Position numbers and translations under genes: made by a program. A DNA stretch of 10,544 nucleotides, taken from the NCBI GenBank assembly GCA_020216805.1, contig JAIWNN010000037.1:1-10544 (forward strand), given 5' to 3'. Below are positions 1-7,717 of the stretch, piece after piece (position 1 is the first letter of the stretch; the number at the start of each line of letters is the position of its first letter). Under the pieces are notes generated by a model. It was given only the letters and a program-made list of their open reading frames with translations, was not told where the DNA came from and searched no databases. This DNA is from Desulfarculus sp. GTDB taxonomy: Bacteria > Desulfobacterota > Desulfarculia > Desulfarculales > Desulfarculaceae.

Positions 1-133
1 CGTAGGCCGTGGCCCCTTGCTGGGTTGCCCGCCGGTCACCCCGCCCTTGCCCGGGAGATGACCAGGCCCGCGGATGGATGAATTCACGGCCCGGGGTCGG
101 GTGGTGGCCCGCCCCCGAGTCTTGCAAGGCCGC

Positions 134-163
134 CGTGCTTATGCCCATTATAAATTAAGCACG
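134..163. repeat. Inverted repeat around an AT-rich core, operator-like
   Basis: The arms CGTGCTTA (134-141) and TAAGCACG (156-163) are perfect reverse complements of 8 bp around a 14-base centre that is AT-rich on one side. The sequence TTGCAA at 122-127 followed 18 bases later by CATTAT (146-151) is a possible but weak sigma-70 promoter overlapping the repeat. The site could be a binding site for a dimeric regulator, or a stem-loop in a leader transcript. No run of T follows, so a terminator is unlikely. Confidence 0.4.
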
Positions 164-384
164 CGGTGGGGGGAAGCCGACCGCTGGGGGAGGCCGGTCT
201 TGGCCGCTGATGAAGAGGTCCACATTGTGCTAAGGTTATAAAACGAACCCAATATCAGCCTCCCCGGCCTGCCCGTTGCCGAGTGGCCCGCCCCTGGTGC
301 GACCGGTTTCGTCATGCTCACGGTCTGTCTTCAGCCGCGCTCCCGATGGTTGGGGACCCCACCCCGGCATGGCATCGCTCATTC

Positions 385-390
385 GGGGAG
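385..390 (+). promoter_or_regulatory. Ribosome binding site that decides the kinase start
   Basis: GGGGAG lies 9 bases before the ATG at 400. Neither the upstream in-frame GTG at 283 nor the ATG at 346 has a comparable purine-rich site, which favours 400 as the start. Confidence 0.55.
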
Positions 391-399
391 TCAGCCTTG

Positions 400-3300
400 A
401 TGACCAAACATCCCTGGGCGAAACTCAATCGGCGTCATTGGAGGGTTGCCGCCAAATCGCGGCCGCTCCCGCCGCCCCGGACCGCGGCCCACGTCGAGCC
501 GAATCTTGATTATCGCGAGGTTTTCGAGAAACTGCTCCACGGCGACCCCCTTGGGCGCGCGGTCCTGGGGGTCATCCCGGACCCGGTGGTGGTCTACGAC
601 CACCAGGGAGCGGTGGTCTATTTCAATCCGGCCTTCACCAAAACCTTCGGCTGGAAGCTCGACGAACTGCTCGGTCAGCGGGTTCCCTTCGTGCCCGAGG
701 AGGAGATGGGGGTCTCCCTGGCCGCCATCCAGCATCTGTTCGCCTCCGGAGGGTCGGGGGTGTTCAACTCCCGGCGCCTGACCAAGGACGGCCGCCTGCT
801 GGACGTGCGCATCAGCGCCACCGGCATCGTCGACGTCCAGGGCGAGGTGGTGGGCATGGTGGTCAACCTGACCGACCAGACCGCCATCAAAAACGCCGAG
901 CGGGCGTTGGGCCGCCAGAGCGCCTTTTTCGAGCAACTTTTCCAGGCCTCGCCCGACGCCATCCTGGTGGTGGAGGGCGGCGGCGGGATCCAGCGCGCCA
1001 ACCAGGAGTTCAGCCGGCTGTTCGGATATCGGGAAGAGGAGGTGATCGGCCGCAACGCCACCGAGCTGCTGGCCCCCGGCGAGCTCCGGGCCGAGGGTCT
1101 CAAGGTGCGTGACCGCATCGGGCGGGGAGAGAGCATCCGGATCGAAACCCGGCGTCAGACCAAGGACGGCCGGCTGGTGGACGTGGACCTGTCGGCCACC
1201 CCCATCATCCTCGACCAGCACCGCCTGGGCGACCTGGTGGTCTATCGCGACATCACCGCCCACAAGGCCGCCGAGGCGGCCCTGACCCAGAGTGAGGAGC
1301 TCTACCGCACTCTGTTCGAGTCGGCCGGTGACGCGATTTTCCTCATCGAGGGCGATGTGTTCGTGGCCTGCAACAATCAGGCCTGCGACATGCTGGGCGC
1401 TCCCCGGGAAAAAATCGTCGGAGCCCATCCCTGGGATTTCTCTCCGCCGGAGCAGGCGCCGGGACTTTCCTCCCGGCAATACGGACACGAGCTGATGACG
1501 GCGGCCCGGCGCGGCGATGCCCAGCTTTTCGAATGGAGGCACCGCCGGCTGGACGGGGTGGTGTTCGACGCCGAGGTGCGCATGACCCGGGTCGCGGTGG
1601 CCGGCAAATCCCTGCTGATGACCCTGGTGCGCGACGTCACCCAGCGCCGCCAGGCCGAGGCGGCGCTCAAGCAGAGCGAGGACAAGTTCGCCAAGGCCTT
1701 CATGGCCAGTCCGACCTGGGTCACCATCGCCGCGGTGGATGACGGCCGCTTTCTGGACGTCAACCAGGCCTTCCTGGCGGGGACCGGTTTCTCCCGCCCG
1801 GAGGTCATCGGGCGTTCGGCCCTGGACATCAAGCTCTGGGCCGACCCCGCCCAGCGCGAGCGGATGGTGGAGCTCCTGCGGCGAGATGGGCGGATCCAGG
1901 GCGAGCAGGTCACCTTCCGCCGCCGCGACGGAGGGCTGATCCACTGCGAGCTGTCGGTGGAGCTGATCGAGGTGGGGGCCCGGCCCTGCTTCCTGGCGGT
2001 GATGATCGACGTCACCGAGCGCAAGCGGGCCGAGGCGGAGCTGGAGCTCATCCACTTCACCCTCAACCACGCCCCGGTCGCGGCCTACCTAATCAGCTCC
2101 GACGGCTCCTTCGCCTACGTCAACCAGACCGCCTGCGACCGCCTGGGCTACACCCGCCAGGAGCTTTTGAGCATGCGGGTCCGGGACCTCGACCCGGTCT
2201 ACACCGAGGAGAACCGCCAGGCCCTGTGGAAAAAACTGCGGGTCAAGCGCCACCTCCGCCTGGAGTCGACCCATCGCGCCAAGAGCGGCGAGGTTTTTCC
2301 GGTGGAGGTGCGGGTCAACCACCTGGAGTGGGCCGGCGAGGAGTATCATTGCGTCTTCGTCAGCGACATCACCGAGAGCCGGCAGGCCCAGCGGGCCCTG
2401 GCGGAATCCGAGGAGCGCTTCCGGGTGCTGAGCGAGGAGTCCCCCCTTGGCGTCAGCCTGATCTCCGCCGACGGCAAGACCTACGAATACGTGAACCCGG
2501 CCTTCACCGCCATCTTCGGCTACACCCTGGAGGAGGTGCGGCAATCCGGCCGCTGGGCGAGGCTGGTCTTTCCCGACCCGGCCCTGCGCCGCCAGGTCCT
2601 GGCCGACTGGGCCCAGGACAAGGCCGGCATCCGGGCGGGACAATCCAGGGTCCGCACCTATGAGGTGGTCTGCAAGGACGGCTCGCGCAAGACCATCCTC
2701 TTTCGGCCGGTGCTCACCAGCAGCGGACGCGACTTCGTGCTCTACGAGGACATCACCCAGCAGGTGGGGTACGAAAAGGCGCTCCGGGAGTCGGAGCGGC
2801 GTTACCGCGAGCTGGTGGACAACATCAGCGATTTCATCTACACCCACGACCTGGAGGGGCGCTTCCTCACCGTCAACCGCATGGCCGCCGCCTCGCTGGG
2901 ATACGCCCCCGACGACCTGATCGGCCGCCGGATCTCCGATCTGATGCTGCCCGAGCACCGTCGCGATTTCTACCAGCAATACCTGGTCAAGCTGCGCGAA
3001 CACGGCGAGGACCACGGCATGTCCATCTATCTGGGCCGCGACGGAGCCCACCACTATCTGGAATACAAGAGCTTTTTGGTGACGGATCCGGAGGCGCCCC
3101 CCTATGTGCGCGGCTCGGCCCGGGAGGTCACCGAACGGGTGCTGGCCGAGCGGGAACGCAAGCGCCTGGAGGAGCAACTGGTCCAATCCCAGAAGCTGGA
3201 GGCCCTGGGCACCCTGACCGGCGGGGTGGCCCACGACTTCAACAACCTGCTCACCGGCATTCAAGGCAATCTGAATCTGGCCTTGGCCACGCTGGGCTCC

Positions 3301-4377
3301 GGCCACCCGGCGAGCCGTTTCTTGGCCAATGCCAGCCTGGCCGCCGAGCGCGCCGCCCGGGTCACCCAGCAGTTGTTGACCCTGGGCCGCCGGGCCGAGC
3401 GCCACGTGGTGCCCCTCTGCCTGGCCGATCCGGTGCAGGACACCCTGCGCCTGCTGAGCGAAACCATCGACCGGCGCATCGAGATCAGCACCGACATCGC
3501 TCCCGACCTCTGGCTGGTGGAGGCCGACGAGGCCCAGATGAGCCAGGTGGTGATGAACCTGTGCGTCAACGCCCGCGACGCCATCCTGCACGCCATCGCC
3601 GTCTCCGACGCCAACCCGCCCCCGGCCGCGCCCACCGCCTGGCGAATCACGCTCAAGCTGCGCAACCTGGAGCTGAACCCGGAGCAGGCCAAGGCTAACG
3701 CCCAGGCCTATCCCGGCCGTTTCGTGGTCTTGAGCGTCAGCGACAACGGATGCGGCATCGACGGCGACACCTTCGAGCGCATTTTCGAGCCCTTTTTCAC
3801 CACTAAGCCCCTGGGCGAGGGCACCGGCCTGGGCCTGGCCACGGTCTACGCCATCGTCAGGCAGCACCGGGGCTGGATCGAGGTGGCCAGCCAGGCCGGC
3901 CTGGGGGCCAGCTTCTCCATCTATCTGCCGGCCCGGACCGGCCCGGCCGCGCTCCAGCCCCAGCCCCCGGCCAGCCCCCATCCCCGCGGCGGCTCGGAGA
4001 CCATCCTGGTGGTGGACGACGAGCCCATGATCCTGGAGCTGGCCAAGGAGGCCCTGAGCAGCCTGGGCTACCGGGTGATCACCGCCGGCGACGGGCGGCA
4101 GGCGCTGGCCACCTTCGCCAGCCTGAACCACGAACTGGACTTGGTGATCCTGGACCTGACCATGCCCGGGATCTCCGGTCACGAGGTGATGGAGTCGATG
4201 CTGAAGCTGCGCCCCCAGACCCGGATCATCATCTCCAGCGGGCACACCGCCAGCGGTCCGCCCGCCCACCCGGCCGCGGCTTACCTGGACAAGCCCTACC
4301 GGATCGAGCAACTGGCCGCGGTGGTGCGCGAGGTGCTGGACGCCGCCCAGAATTCCAGGCTTGATCAGATATGCTAG
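400..4377 (+). CDS. Soluble hybrid histidine kinase with seven PAS domains and a receiver
   Basis: This is a 1325-residue sensor kinase. Seven tandem PAS domains lie at about residues 48-165, 175-290, 300-415, 427-540, 551-663, 670-788 and 797-913, joined by short helical linkers of the 'AL.QSEE.YR' type. HisKA (about 920-995) carries the phospho-acceptor His945 in GGVAHDFNN. The HATPase (about 1040-1180) has its N box at Asn1053/Asn1057, DNGCGID from Asp1115, FEPFFTTK from Phe1129 and GEGTGLGL from Gly1139. A C-terminal receiver has the acidic pair Asp1206/Asp1207, phospho-acceptor Asp1252 and Lys1298. There is no membrane segment or signal peptide, so it is probably cytoplasmic. No PAS domain shows a LOV-type flavin cysteine motif, and the ligands are unknown. 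The start is ATG 400 with GGGGAG upstream; GTG 283 would add 39 residues. No output domain follows the receiver, so phosphate should pass to an HPt or regulator elsewhere. The architecture is certain; the signal is unknown. Confidence 0.93.
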   Translation: MTKHPWAKLNRRHWRVAAKSRPLPPPRTAAHVEPNLDYREVFEKLLHGDPLGRAVLGVIPDPVVVYDHQGAVVYFNPAFTKTFGWKLDELLGQRVPFVPEEEMGVSLAAIQHLFASGGSGVFNSRRLTKDGRLLDVRISATGIVDVQGEVVGMVVNLTDQTAIKNAERALGRQSAFFEQLFQASPDAILVVEGGGGIQRANQEFSRLFGYREEEVIGRNATELLAPGELRAEGLKVRDRIGRGESIRIETRRQTKDGRLVDVDLSATPIILDQHRLGDLVVYRDITAHKAAEAALTQSEELYRTLFESAGDAIFLIEGDVFVACNNQACDMLGAPREKIVGAHPWDFSPPEQAPGLSSRQYGHELMTAARRGDAQLFEWRHRRLDGVVFDAEVRMTRVAVAGKSLLMTLVRDVTQRRQAEAALKQSEDKFAKAFMASPTWVTIAAVDDGRFLDVNQAFLAGTGFSRPEVIGRSALDIKLWADPAQRERMVELLRRDGRIQGEQVTFRRRDGGLIHCELSVELIEVGARPCFLAVMIDVTERKRAEAELELIHFTLNHAPVAAYLISSDGSFAYVNQTACDRLGYTRQELLSMRVRDLDPVYTEENRQALWKKLRVKRHLRLESTHRAKSGEVFPVEVRVNHLEWAGEEYHCVFVSDITESRQAQRALAESEERFRVLSEESPLGVSLISADGKTYEYVNPAFTAIFGYTLEEVRQSGRWARLVFPDPALRRQVLADWAQDKAGIRAGQSRVRTYEVVCKDGSRKTILFRPVLTSSGRDFVLYEDITQQVGYEKALRESERRYRELVDNISDFIYTHDLEGRFLTVNRMAAASLGYAPDDLIGRRISDLMLPEHRRDFYQQYLVKLREHGEDHGMSIYLGRDGAHHYLEYKSFLVTDPEAPPYVRGSAREVTERVLAERERKRLEEQLVQSQKLEALGTLTGGVAHDFNNLLTGIQGNLNLALATLGSGHPASRFLANASLAAERAARVTQQLLTLGRRAERHVVPLCLADPVQDTLRLLSETIDRRIEISTDIAPDLWLVEADEAQMSQVVMNLCVNARDAILHAIAVSDANPPPAAPTAWRITLKLRNLELNPEQAKANAQAYPGRFVVLSVSDNGCGIDGDTFERIFEPFFTTKPLGEGTGLGLATVYAIVRQHRGWIEVASQAGLGASFSIYLPARTGPAALQPQPPASPHPRGGSETILVVDDEPMILELAKEALSSLGYRVITAGDGRQALATFASLNHELDLVILDLTMPGISGHEVMESMLKLRPQTRIIISSGHTASGPPAHPAAAYLDKPYRIEQLAAVVREVLDAAQNSRLDQIC

Positions 4378-4380
4378 AAT
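4359..4380 (+). promoter_or_regulatory. Possible internal promoter with extended -10 before the binding-protein gene
   Basis: The end of the multi-PAS kinase gene is unusually AT-rich and contains TGC-TAGAAT (4372-4380), an extended -10 (TGN plus five of six consensus bases). The -35 region is poor. If used, transcription would begin near 4387. That would leave the ATG at 4379 untranslated and fit a start at GTG 4430. The two kinase genes could then be expressed separately. Confidence 0.3.
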
Positions 4381-4429
4381 GATTCCATCCCTGCCCCGGG
4401 ATGAGGACGTGGTTCAAGCGAGGCAGGTC

Positions 4430-5254
4430 GTGAATGCATCCCGGAATGACCGCGCCGCCCGCGACTCGTCGGGCCCCGCGCCGTGGGCGGCGATCCTGGT
4501 TTGCGCCTGTCTGCTGCTTTGTGGGATGGACGGGGGCGGGAGGCCGGCTTGGGCCGCGACGCCCCTGGCCATCTACTATTTTCCCCGTCCGCCCTATTAC
4601 ACCACCGAAGCCGACGGCCAGGCCGGCGGTATCCTGGTGGAGCGCGTCCGCGCCGTCTTGACCCAGGCCGGGATCGACCACCGCTTCGTGGCGGTGCCCA
4701 ACAAGCGGGTGTTGCTGTTGCTGAGCCAGGGCGCGGCCGCCTGCGGGGTGGGCTGGCTGCGCACCCGGCAGCGCGAGGCCATGTTTCGGTTCAGCCTTCC
4801 CATCCATCGCGACCAACCCCTGGTGGCCTTGGCCCGCGCCGCCGTCCTGCCCCGCCTCTCCGCCCGGCCCACCCTGGCGGAGCTGTTGGGCTCCGACCTG
4901 GTGTTGGGGGTCATCGACGGCTTTTCCTATGGCGAGGCGGTGGACCAGATGATCAGCCGAGCCAACCCCGCGCGCCAAGTGGTCACGGGCGAGGTCCTGC
5001 GCCTGCTGCAGATGACCGCCGCCGGGCGCTGCGACTGGATGCTGATCAACCCCCTGGAAGCCCGCTGGCAGTTGGGGCGCGATCCCGACCTGGCCCGGGC
5101 CCTGCGGGCGCTGGAGCTGCCCGACGCCCCGAGCAGCAACCCGCGTCATCTGATGTGCAGTCAGAGCGTGGCGCCGGAGGTCATGGAGCGCATCGACCAG
5201 GCCATCCTCCGGATGGAGGGGGAGCCCTCCACCACGATTCCGGGGGCGCCATGA
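4430..5254 (+). CDS. Periplasmic solute-binding protein, family 3 type (sensor partner?)
   Basis: This is a 274-residue exported protein. A basic N-region is followed by a hydrophobic stretch (about residues 20-33) and a signal-peptidase-I-like AWA-A site near residue 42. The mature part starts with IYYFPRPPYY and a Gly-rich turn, then VP.KR and 'CGVGWLRTRQRE...FSLPI'. This matches the family-3 (SBP_bac_3) pattern in which an Arg after 'T..R' holds a ligand carboxylate. The mature length, about 230 residues, is normal for the family. The start is uncertain. GTG 4430 has AGG-rich sequence 6 bases upstream and gives a sensible signal peptide. ATG 4379 and TTG 4361 would add an acidic extension ahead of it. 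No ABC permease or ATPase gene is nearby, and the stop overlaps the start of the membrane kinase (ATGA). This suggests a role in ligand sensing rather than uptake (inference). The ligand is unknown, possibly an amino acid or another carboxylate. Confidence 0.8.
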   Translation: MNASRNDRAARDSSGPAPWAAILVCACLLLCGMDGGGRPAWAATPLAIYYFPRPPYYTTEADGQAGGILVERVRAVLTQAGIDHRFVAVPNKRVLLLLSQGAAACGVGWLRTRQREAMFRFSLPIHRDQPLVALARAAVLPRLSARPTLAELLGSDLVLGVIDGFSYGEAVDQMISRANPARQVVTGEVLRLLQMTAAGRCDWMLINPLEARWQLGRDPDLARALRALELPDAPSSNPRHLMCSQSVAPEVMERIDQAILRMEGEPSTTIPGAP

Positions 5255-7578
5255 TCAGGGCCCCCCAACCGTCATCGCCAGGCCGGCAGCCCGCGGCCGG
5301 GATTCGCCGGCGTCATCTCTCCAGCCACCTCGCCCTGGCCACGGTCCTGGTCACCGCCTTGATAGTGGCGGCGGTCAGCGCCCTGGGCTATTGGCAGACC
5401 CAGCAGACGGCCGAAAACCACATGCTGAACATGGCCAACAACCACGCGGCCTTCCTGCGCCGCAGCCTGGAGCTGCCCTTCTGGCACCTGGACCACCAGC
5501 AGTCCCGGACCATCGCCGCCGCCCTGTTGCAGAACGACGAGGTGGTCCACATCCGCCTGGAGGACGCCGAGGGCCGGGAGATCTTCGACCAGTCCACCGA
5601 CGAGGGTCCGCCGGACATCCGCCGCGAAGGCGAGGTCCACTATCAGGGCAATCTGTTGGGACGGTTCAGCATCAGCCTGACCATGCAGCGCTTCCAGGGC
5701 GAAACCCGCCGCCTGGTCTTCAACAGTCTGTTCCTGATCTTGGCGGTGATGTTGGCGGTGGCTCTGGTGATGGGGCCCCTGCTGAGCCGCTTGCTCGCGC
5801 GGCCGATGAACAACCTCCTGGCCCGCATCGACAGTCTGGCCGCGGGCGACTATAGCCGCGCCGAGGATGAAGTGATCTTCTCCGAGCTGGAGCCGGTGGT
5901 GATGCGCTTCGACCGCATGGCCCAGGAGGTCCGCCACCGGGAAGACTCCCTGACCAGGAGCCGCGACCGCCTGGCCCAGGAGGTGGTTCAGCGCCAACAG
6001 GCCCAGGAGGCCCTGCGCCTGAGCGAGGCGCGCTACCGTCGCCTTTTCGATTCCATCACCGACCTGATCTACGTTCACGACATGGATGGCAACATCATCT
6101 CCCTCAACCAAGCGGCCGTCGCCAGCCTGGGCCGGCCGCTCTCCGAGCTGGTGGGGCGGCCCATTTCCTCCCTGATCGACCCGGAGGTCAAGGATGAATT
6201 CGAACGCGTCTACCTGGCCCAGATCCGGCAAACCGGCCAGGCCCGGGGGATCGCCAGATATCGCGGCCGCGATGGCGCGATCCGCTTCCTCGAGTACCGC
6301 AGCCTGGTGGTGCGCGAGGGAGGCCAGGAGCCCCAGGTCAGCGGATCGGGACGCGACGTGACTGAACGCATCCAGTCGGAGCGCGAGCTGCGCCATCTGC
6401 AACAGCAACTGCTGCAAGCGCAGAAGATGGAGGCCCTGGGCACCCTGGCCAGCGGCGTGGCCCACGAATTCAACAACGTCCTGATGACCATCCGGGGCTA
6501 CACCCAGCTCATGGCCCAGCGCCAAGACCTGGATCCGGAAACGGTGGTCTACCTGCGTCGCATCGACGAAAGCACCCAGCGGGCGGCCAGCCTGGTGGGC
6601 GGGATGCTGGGATTCTCGCGGCGCGAGGGCCAGGCGCGGGCGCGGCTGGATCCCAGACAACTGCTGGAGAAGACCGGGGCCCTGTTGCGCCAGACCTTGC
6701 CACCCTCCGTGGCGCTGGACATCCAGGTCTACCCCGAGGCGCCGTCGGTGCTGGCCCAACCCAACCAGATCGAGCAGGTGCTCCTCAACCTGGCCCTCAA
6801 CGCCCGCGACGCCATGCCCCAAGGCGGGCTGCTGACCATCTCCGCCGCTCCGGCCCGGCTGGACGAGGCTTTCTGCCGGGTCCAACCCTGGGCCAAGCCG
6901 GGCTCCTACCTGGAGCTGGTGGTGAGCGACACCGGCCAGGGCATGCCCCCGGGGGTGGTGGAGCGCATCTTCGAGCCCTTTTTCACCACCAAGCTGCCGG
7001 GCAAGGGCACCGGCTTGGGCCTCTATGTGGCCTATACGGTGCTGAAGAATCACGACGGCGGCATAACCCTGGAAAGCCACCCCGGCCAGGGAACCACCTT
7101 CCACCTCTACCTACCGGCCCGGTCCGTCCCGGTCCCGGAGCTGGCCCCGGCCGAGCCCCCGACCGCGCCCGCCCCGGGACGGGGACAACGCATCCTGGTG
7201 GTGGATGACGAACCCGCGGTGCGCCAGATCCTGGGCGAGGCCCTGAGCGGGGCGGGATACGAGGTGGAAGAGGCCGCCAACGGGCAAGAGGCCCTGGAGC
7301 GTTACCAGACCCGCTCCCAGGCCGGCCGGCCCTTTGACCTGGTGGTGCTGGATCTGTCCATGCCGGTGATGGACGGATTGGAGTGCGCGCGCCGTCTGCT
7401 CGCGTTGGACCGGCTCTGCCGCGTGGTGCTGGCCACCGGCCAGGCCGACATCCGTCTGGCCCAAGAGACGGCCGGGATCCAGGCCGTCCTGCACAAGCCC
7501 TTCGACCTGGCCACCCTGCTGGAACTGCTGGCCGGCTGTCTGTCCCCGGACAAGGGCGGCCAGACCCCGAATCCATGA
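5251..7578 (+). CDS. Membrane hybrid histidine kinase with periplasmic sensor, HAMP, PAS and receiver
   Basis: This is a 775-residue sensor kinase. The N-terminus is basic, and membrane helices lie at about residues 27-47 and 155-175. They enclose a periplasmic domain of roughly 107 residues with 'LELPFWHLD' and '[12 protein letters not shown]' stretches, reminiscent of CHASE5-type sensors (a resemblance only). A HAMP (about 178-235), a coiled coil and one PAS (about 262-373) follow. HisKA has His405 in SGVAHEFNN. The HATPase has Asn513/Asn517, Asp560 in [15 protein letters not shown] from Phe574 and KGTGLGL from Lys585. The receiver has Asp652/Asp653, phospho-acceptor Asp701 and Lys749. All catalytic residues are present. 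The ATG overlaps the stop of the binding-protein gene by four bases with GGGGG just upstream, so the two are probably translationally coupled. The periplasmic domain may read the loaded binding protein (inference). No output domain is present. Confidence 0.93.
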   Translation: MIRAPQPSSPGRQPAAGIRRRHLSSHLALATVLVTALIVAAVSALGYWQTQQTAENHMLNMANNHAAFLRRSLELPFWHLDHQQSRTIAAALLQNDEVVHIRLEDAEGREIFDQSTDEGPPDIRREGEVHYQGNLLGRFSISLTMQRFQGETRRLVFNSLFLILAVMLAVALVMGPLLSRLLARPMNNLLARIDSLAAGDYSRAEDEVIFSELEPVVMRFDRMAQEVRHREDSLTRSRDRLAQEVVQRQQAQEALRLSEARYRRLFDSITDLIYVHDMDGNIISLNQAAVASLGRPLSELVGRPISSLIDPEVKDEFERVYLAQIRQTGQARGIARYRGRDGAIRFLEYRSLVVREGGQEPQVSGSGRDVTERIQSERELRHLQQQLLQAQKMEALGTLASGVAHEFNNVLMTIRGYTQLMAQRQDLDPETVVYLRRIDESTQRAASLVGGMLGFSRREGQARARLDPRQLLEKTGALLRQTLPPSVALDIQVYPEAPSVLAQPNQIEQVLLNLALNARDAMPQGGLLTISAAPARLDEAFCRVQPWAKPGSYLELVVSDTGQGMPPGVVERIFEPFFTTKLPGKGTGLGLYVAYTVLKNHDGGITLESHPGQGTTFHLYLPARSVPVPELAPAEPPTAPAPGRGQRILVVDDEPAVRQILGEALSGAGYEVEEAANGQEALERYQTRSQAGRPFDLVVLDLSMPVMDGLECARRLLALDRLCRVVLATGQADIRLAQETAGIQAVLHKPFDLATLLELLAGCLSPDKGGQTPNP

Positions 7579-7599
7579 CCATCCCGCGGCTGGGCCGCC

Positions 7600-7635
7600 G
7601 GCCCGGGGGCCGGATCCCCCCGCCGGGCCCTGTTT
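7600..7635 (+). terminator. Possible weak terminator after the membrane kinase
   Basis: GGCCCGG (7600-7606) pairs with CCGGGCC (7623-7629), and an inner GGG can pair with the C run at 7616-7621 if G7622 is bulged. The hairpin is followed only by TGTTTA, so the T tract is poor. It sits 22 bases past the kinase stop and just before the dehydrogenase promoter candidate, a sensible place for an operon to end. Confidence 0.35.
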
Positions 7636-7660
7636 ACAACCGGCGCGGTTGTGCTACGAT
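7633..7660 (+). promoter_or_regulatory. Sigma-70-like promoter of the alcohol dehydrogenase gene
   Basis: TTTACA (7633-7638, five of six consensus) and TACGAT (7655-7660, four of six) are separated by 16 bases. The -10 is preceded by TGC, which makes it an extended -10. The predicted transcription start, near 7667, leaves a leader of about 50 bases before the ATG at 7718. This is the best promoter match I see in the window. Confidence 0.55.
7636..7652. promoter_or_regulatory. Palindromic operator candidate inside the dehydrogenase promoter
   Basis: ACAACCG-GCG-CGGTTGT is a perfect 7-bp inverted repeat with a 3-bp centre. It overlaps the last bases of the -35 and fills the spacer up to the extended -10. 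A protein bound here would block RNA polymerase, so a repressor site is the natural reading. No regulator gene is adjacent, and I do not recognise the motif as belonging to a known family. Confidence 0.45.
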
Positions 7661-7705
7661 CTAACTGGTTTTCCACGACCCTTCCCGCTGACACGCTAAC
7701 CTAGC

Positions 7706-7710
7706 AAGGA
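7706..7710 (+). promoter_or_regulatory. Ribosome binding site of the alcohol dehydrogenase gene
   Basis: AAGGA sits 7 bases before the ATG at 7718 and supports that start. Confidence 0.6.
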
Positions 7711-7717
7711 ACTAGTC

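Larger units (their letters stand above)
1..399. other. Gene-free leader region upstream of the multi-PAS kinase
   Basis: No open reading frame in this stretch has coding character or a ribosome binding site. An in-frame GTG at 283 can extend the kinase upstream, but the extra 39 residues look like non-domain sequence with no Shine-Dalgarno. Two AT-rich islands stand out from the GC-rich surroundings. One is around 147-158, inside an inverted repeat listed separately. The other is around 231-256 and contains TATAAA at 237-242, a good -10 match, but I see no convincing -35 at the right distance. The kinase promoter probably lies in this region, but I cannot fix it. Confidence 0.6.

Noticed and set aside
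177..199. Hairpin GACCG/CGGTC in the leader region as a terminator
   Set aside because: It has only a five-base-pair stem, an 11-base loop and no T tract after it.
283..399. GTG start at 283 for the multi-PAS kinase
   Set aside because: There is no Shine-Dalgarno before it and the added 39 residues match no domain. ATG 400 has GGGGAG at good spacing.
391..4311. Two long minus-strand open frames (391-2070 and 2089-4311) opposite the multi-PAS kinase
   Set aside because: Both are antisense shadows of a gene with seven PAS domains and intact kinase motifs. Their products show no domain and have biased composition.
4490..4530. Possible lipoprotein signal (LLLC-G) in the binding protein
   Set aside because: The residue before Cys is Leu rather than Gly, Ala or Ser, which fits the lipobox poorly. 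AWA-A further on is a better signal peptidase I site.
4483..5250. Upstream in-frame extension of the membrane kinase to 4483
   Set aside because: The extra 256 residues are a frame-shifted reading of the binding-protein gene, rich in Arg, Gly and Pro. The ATG at 5251 gives a normal N-terminus before the first membrane helix.
5272..7104. Minus-strand open frame of 610 codons opposite the membrane kinase
   Set aside because: It has the same codon-bias artefact, with no motif or ribosome binding site of its own.
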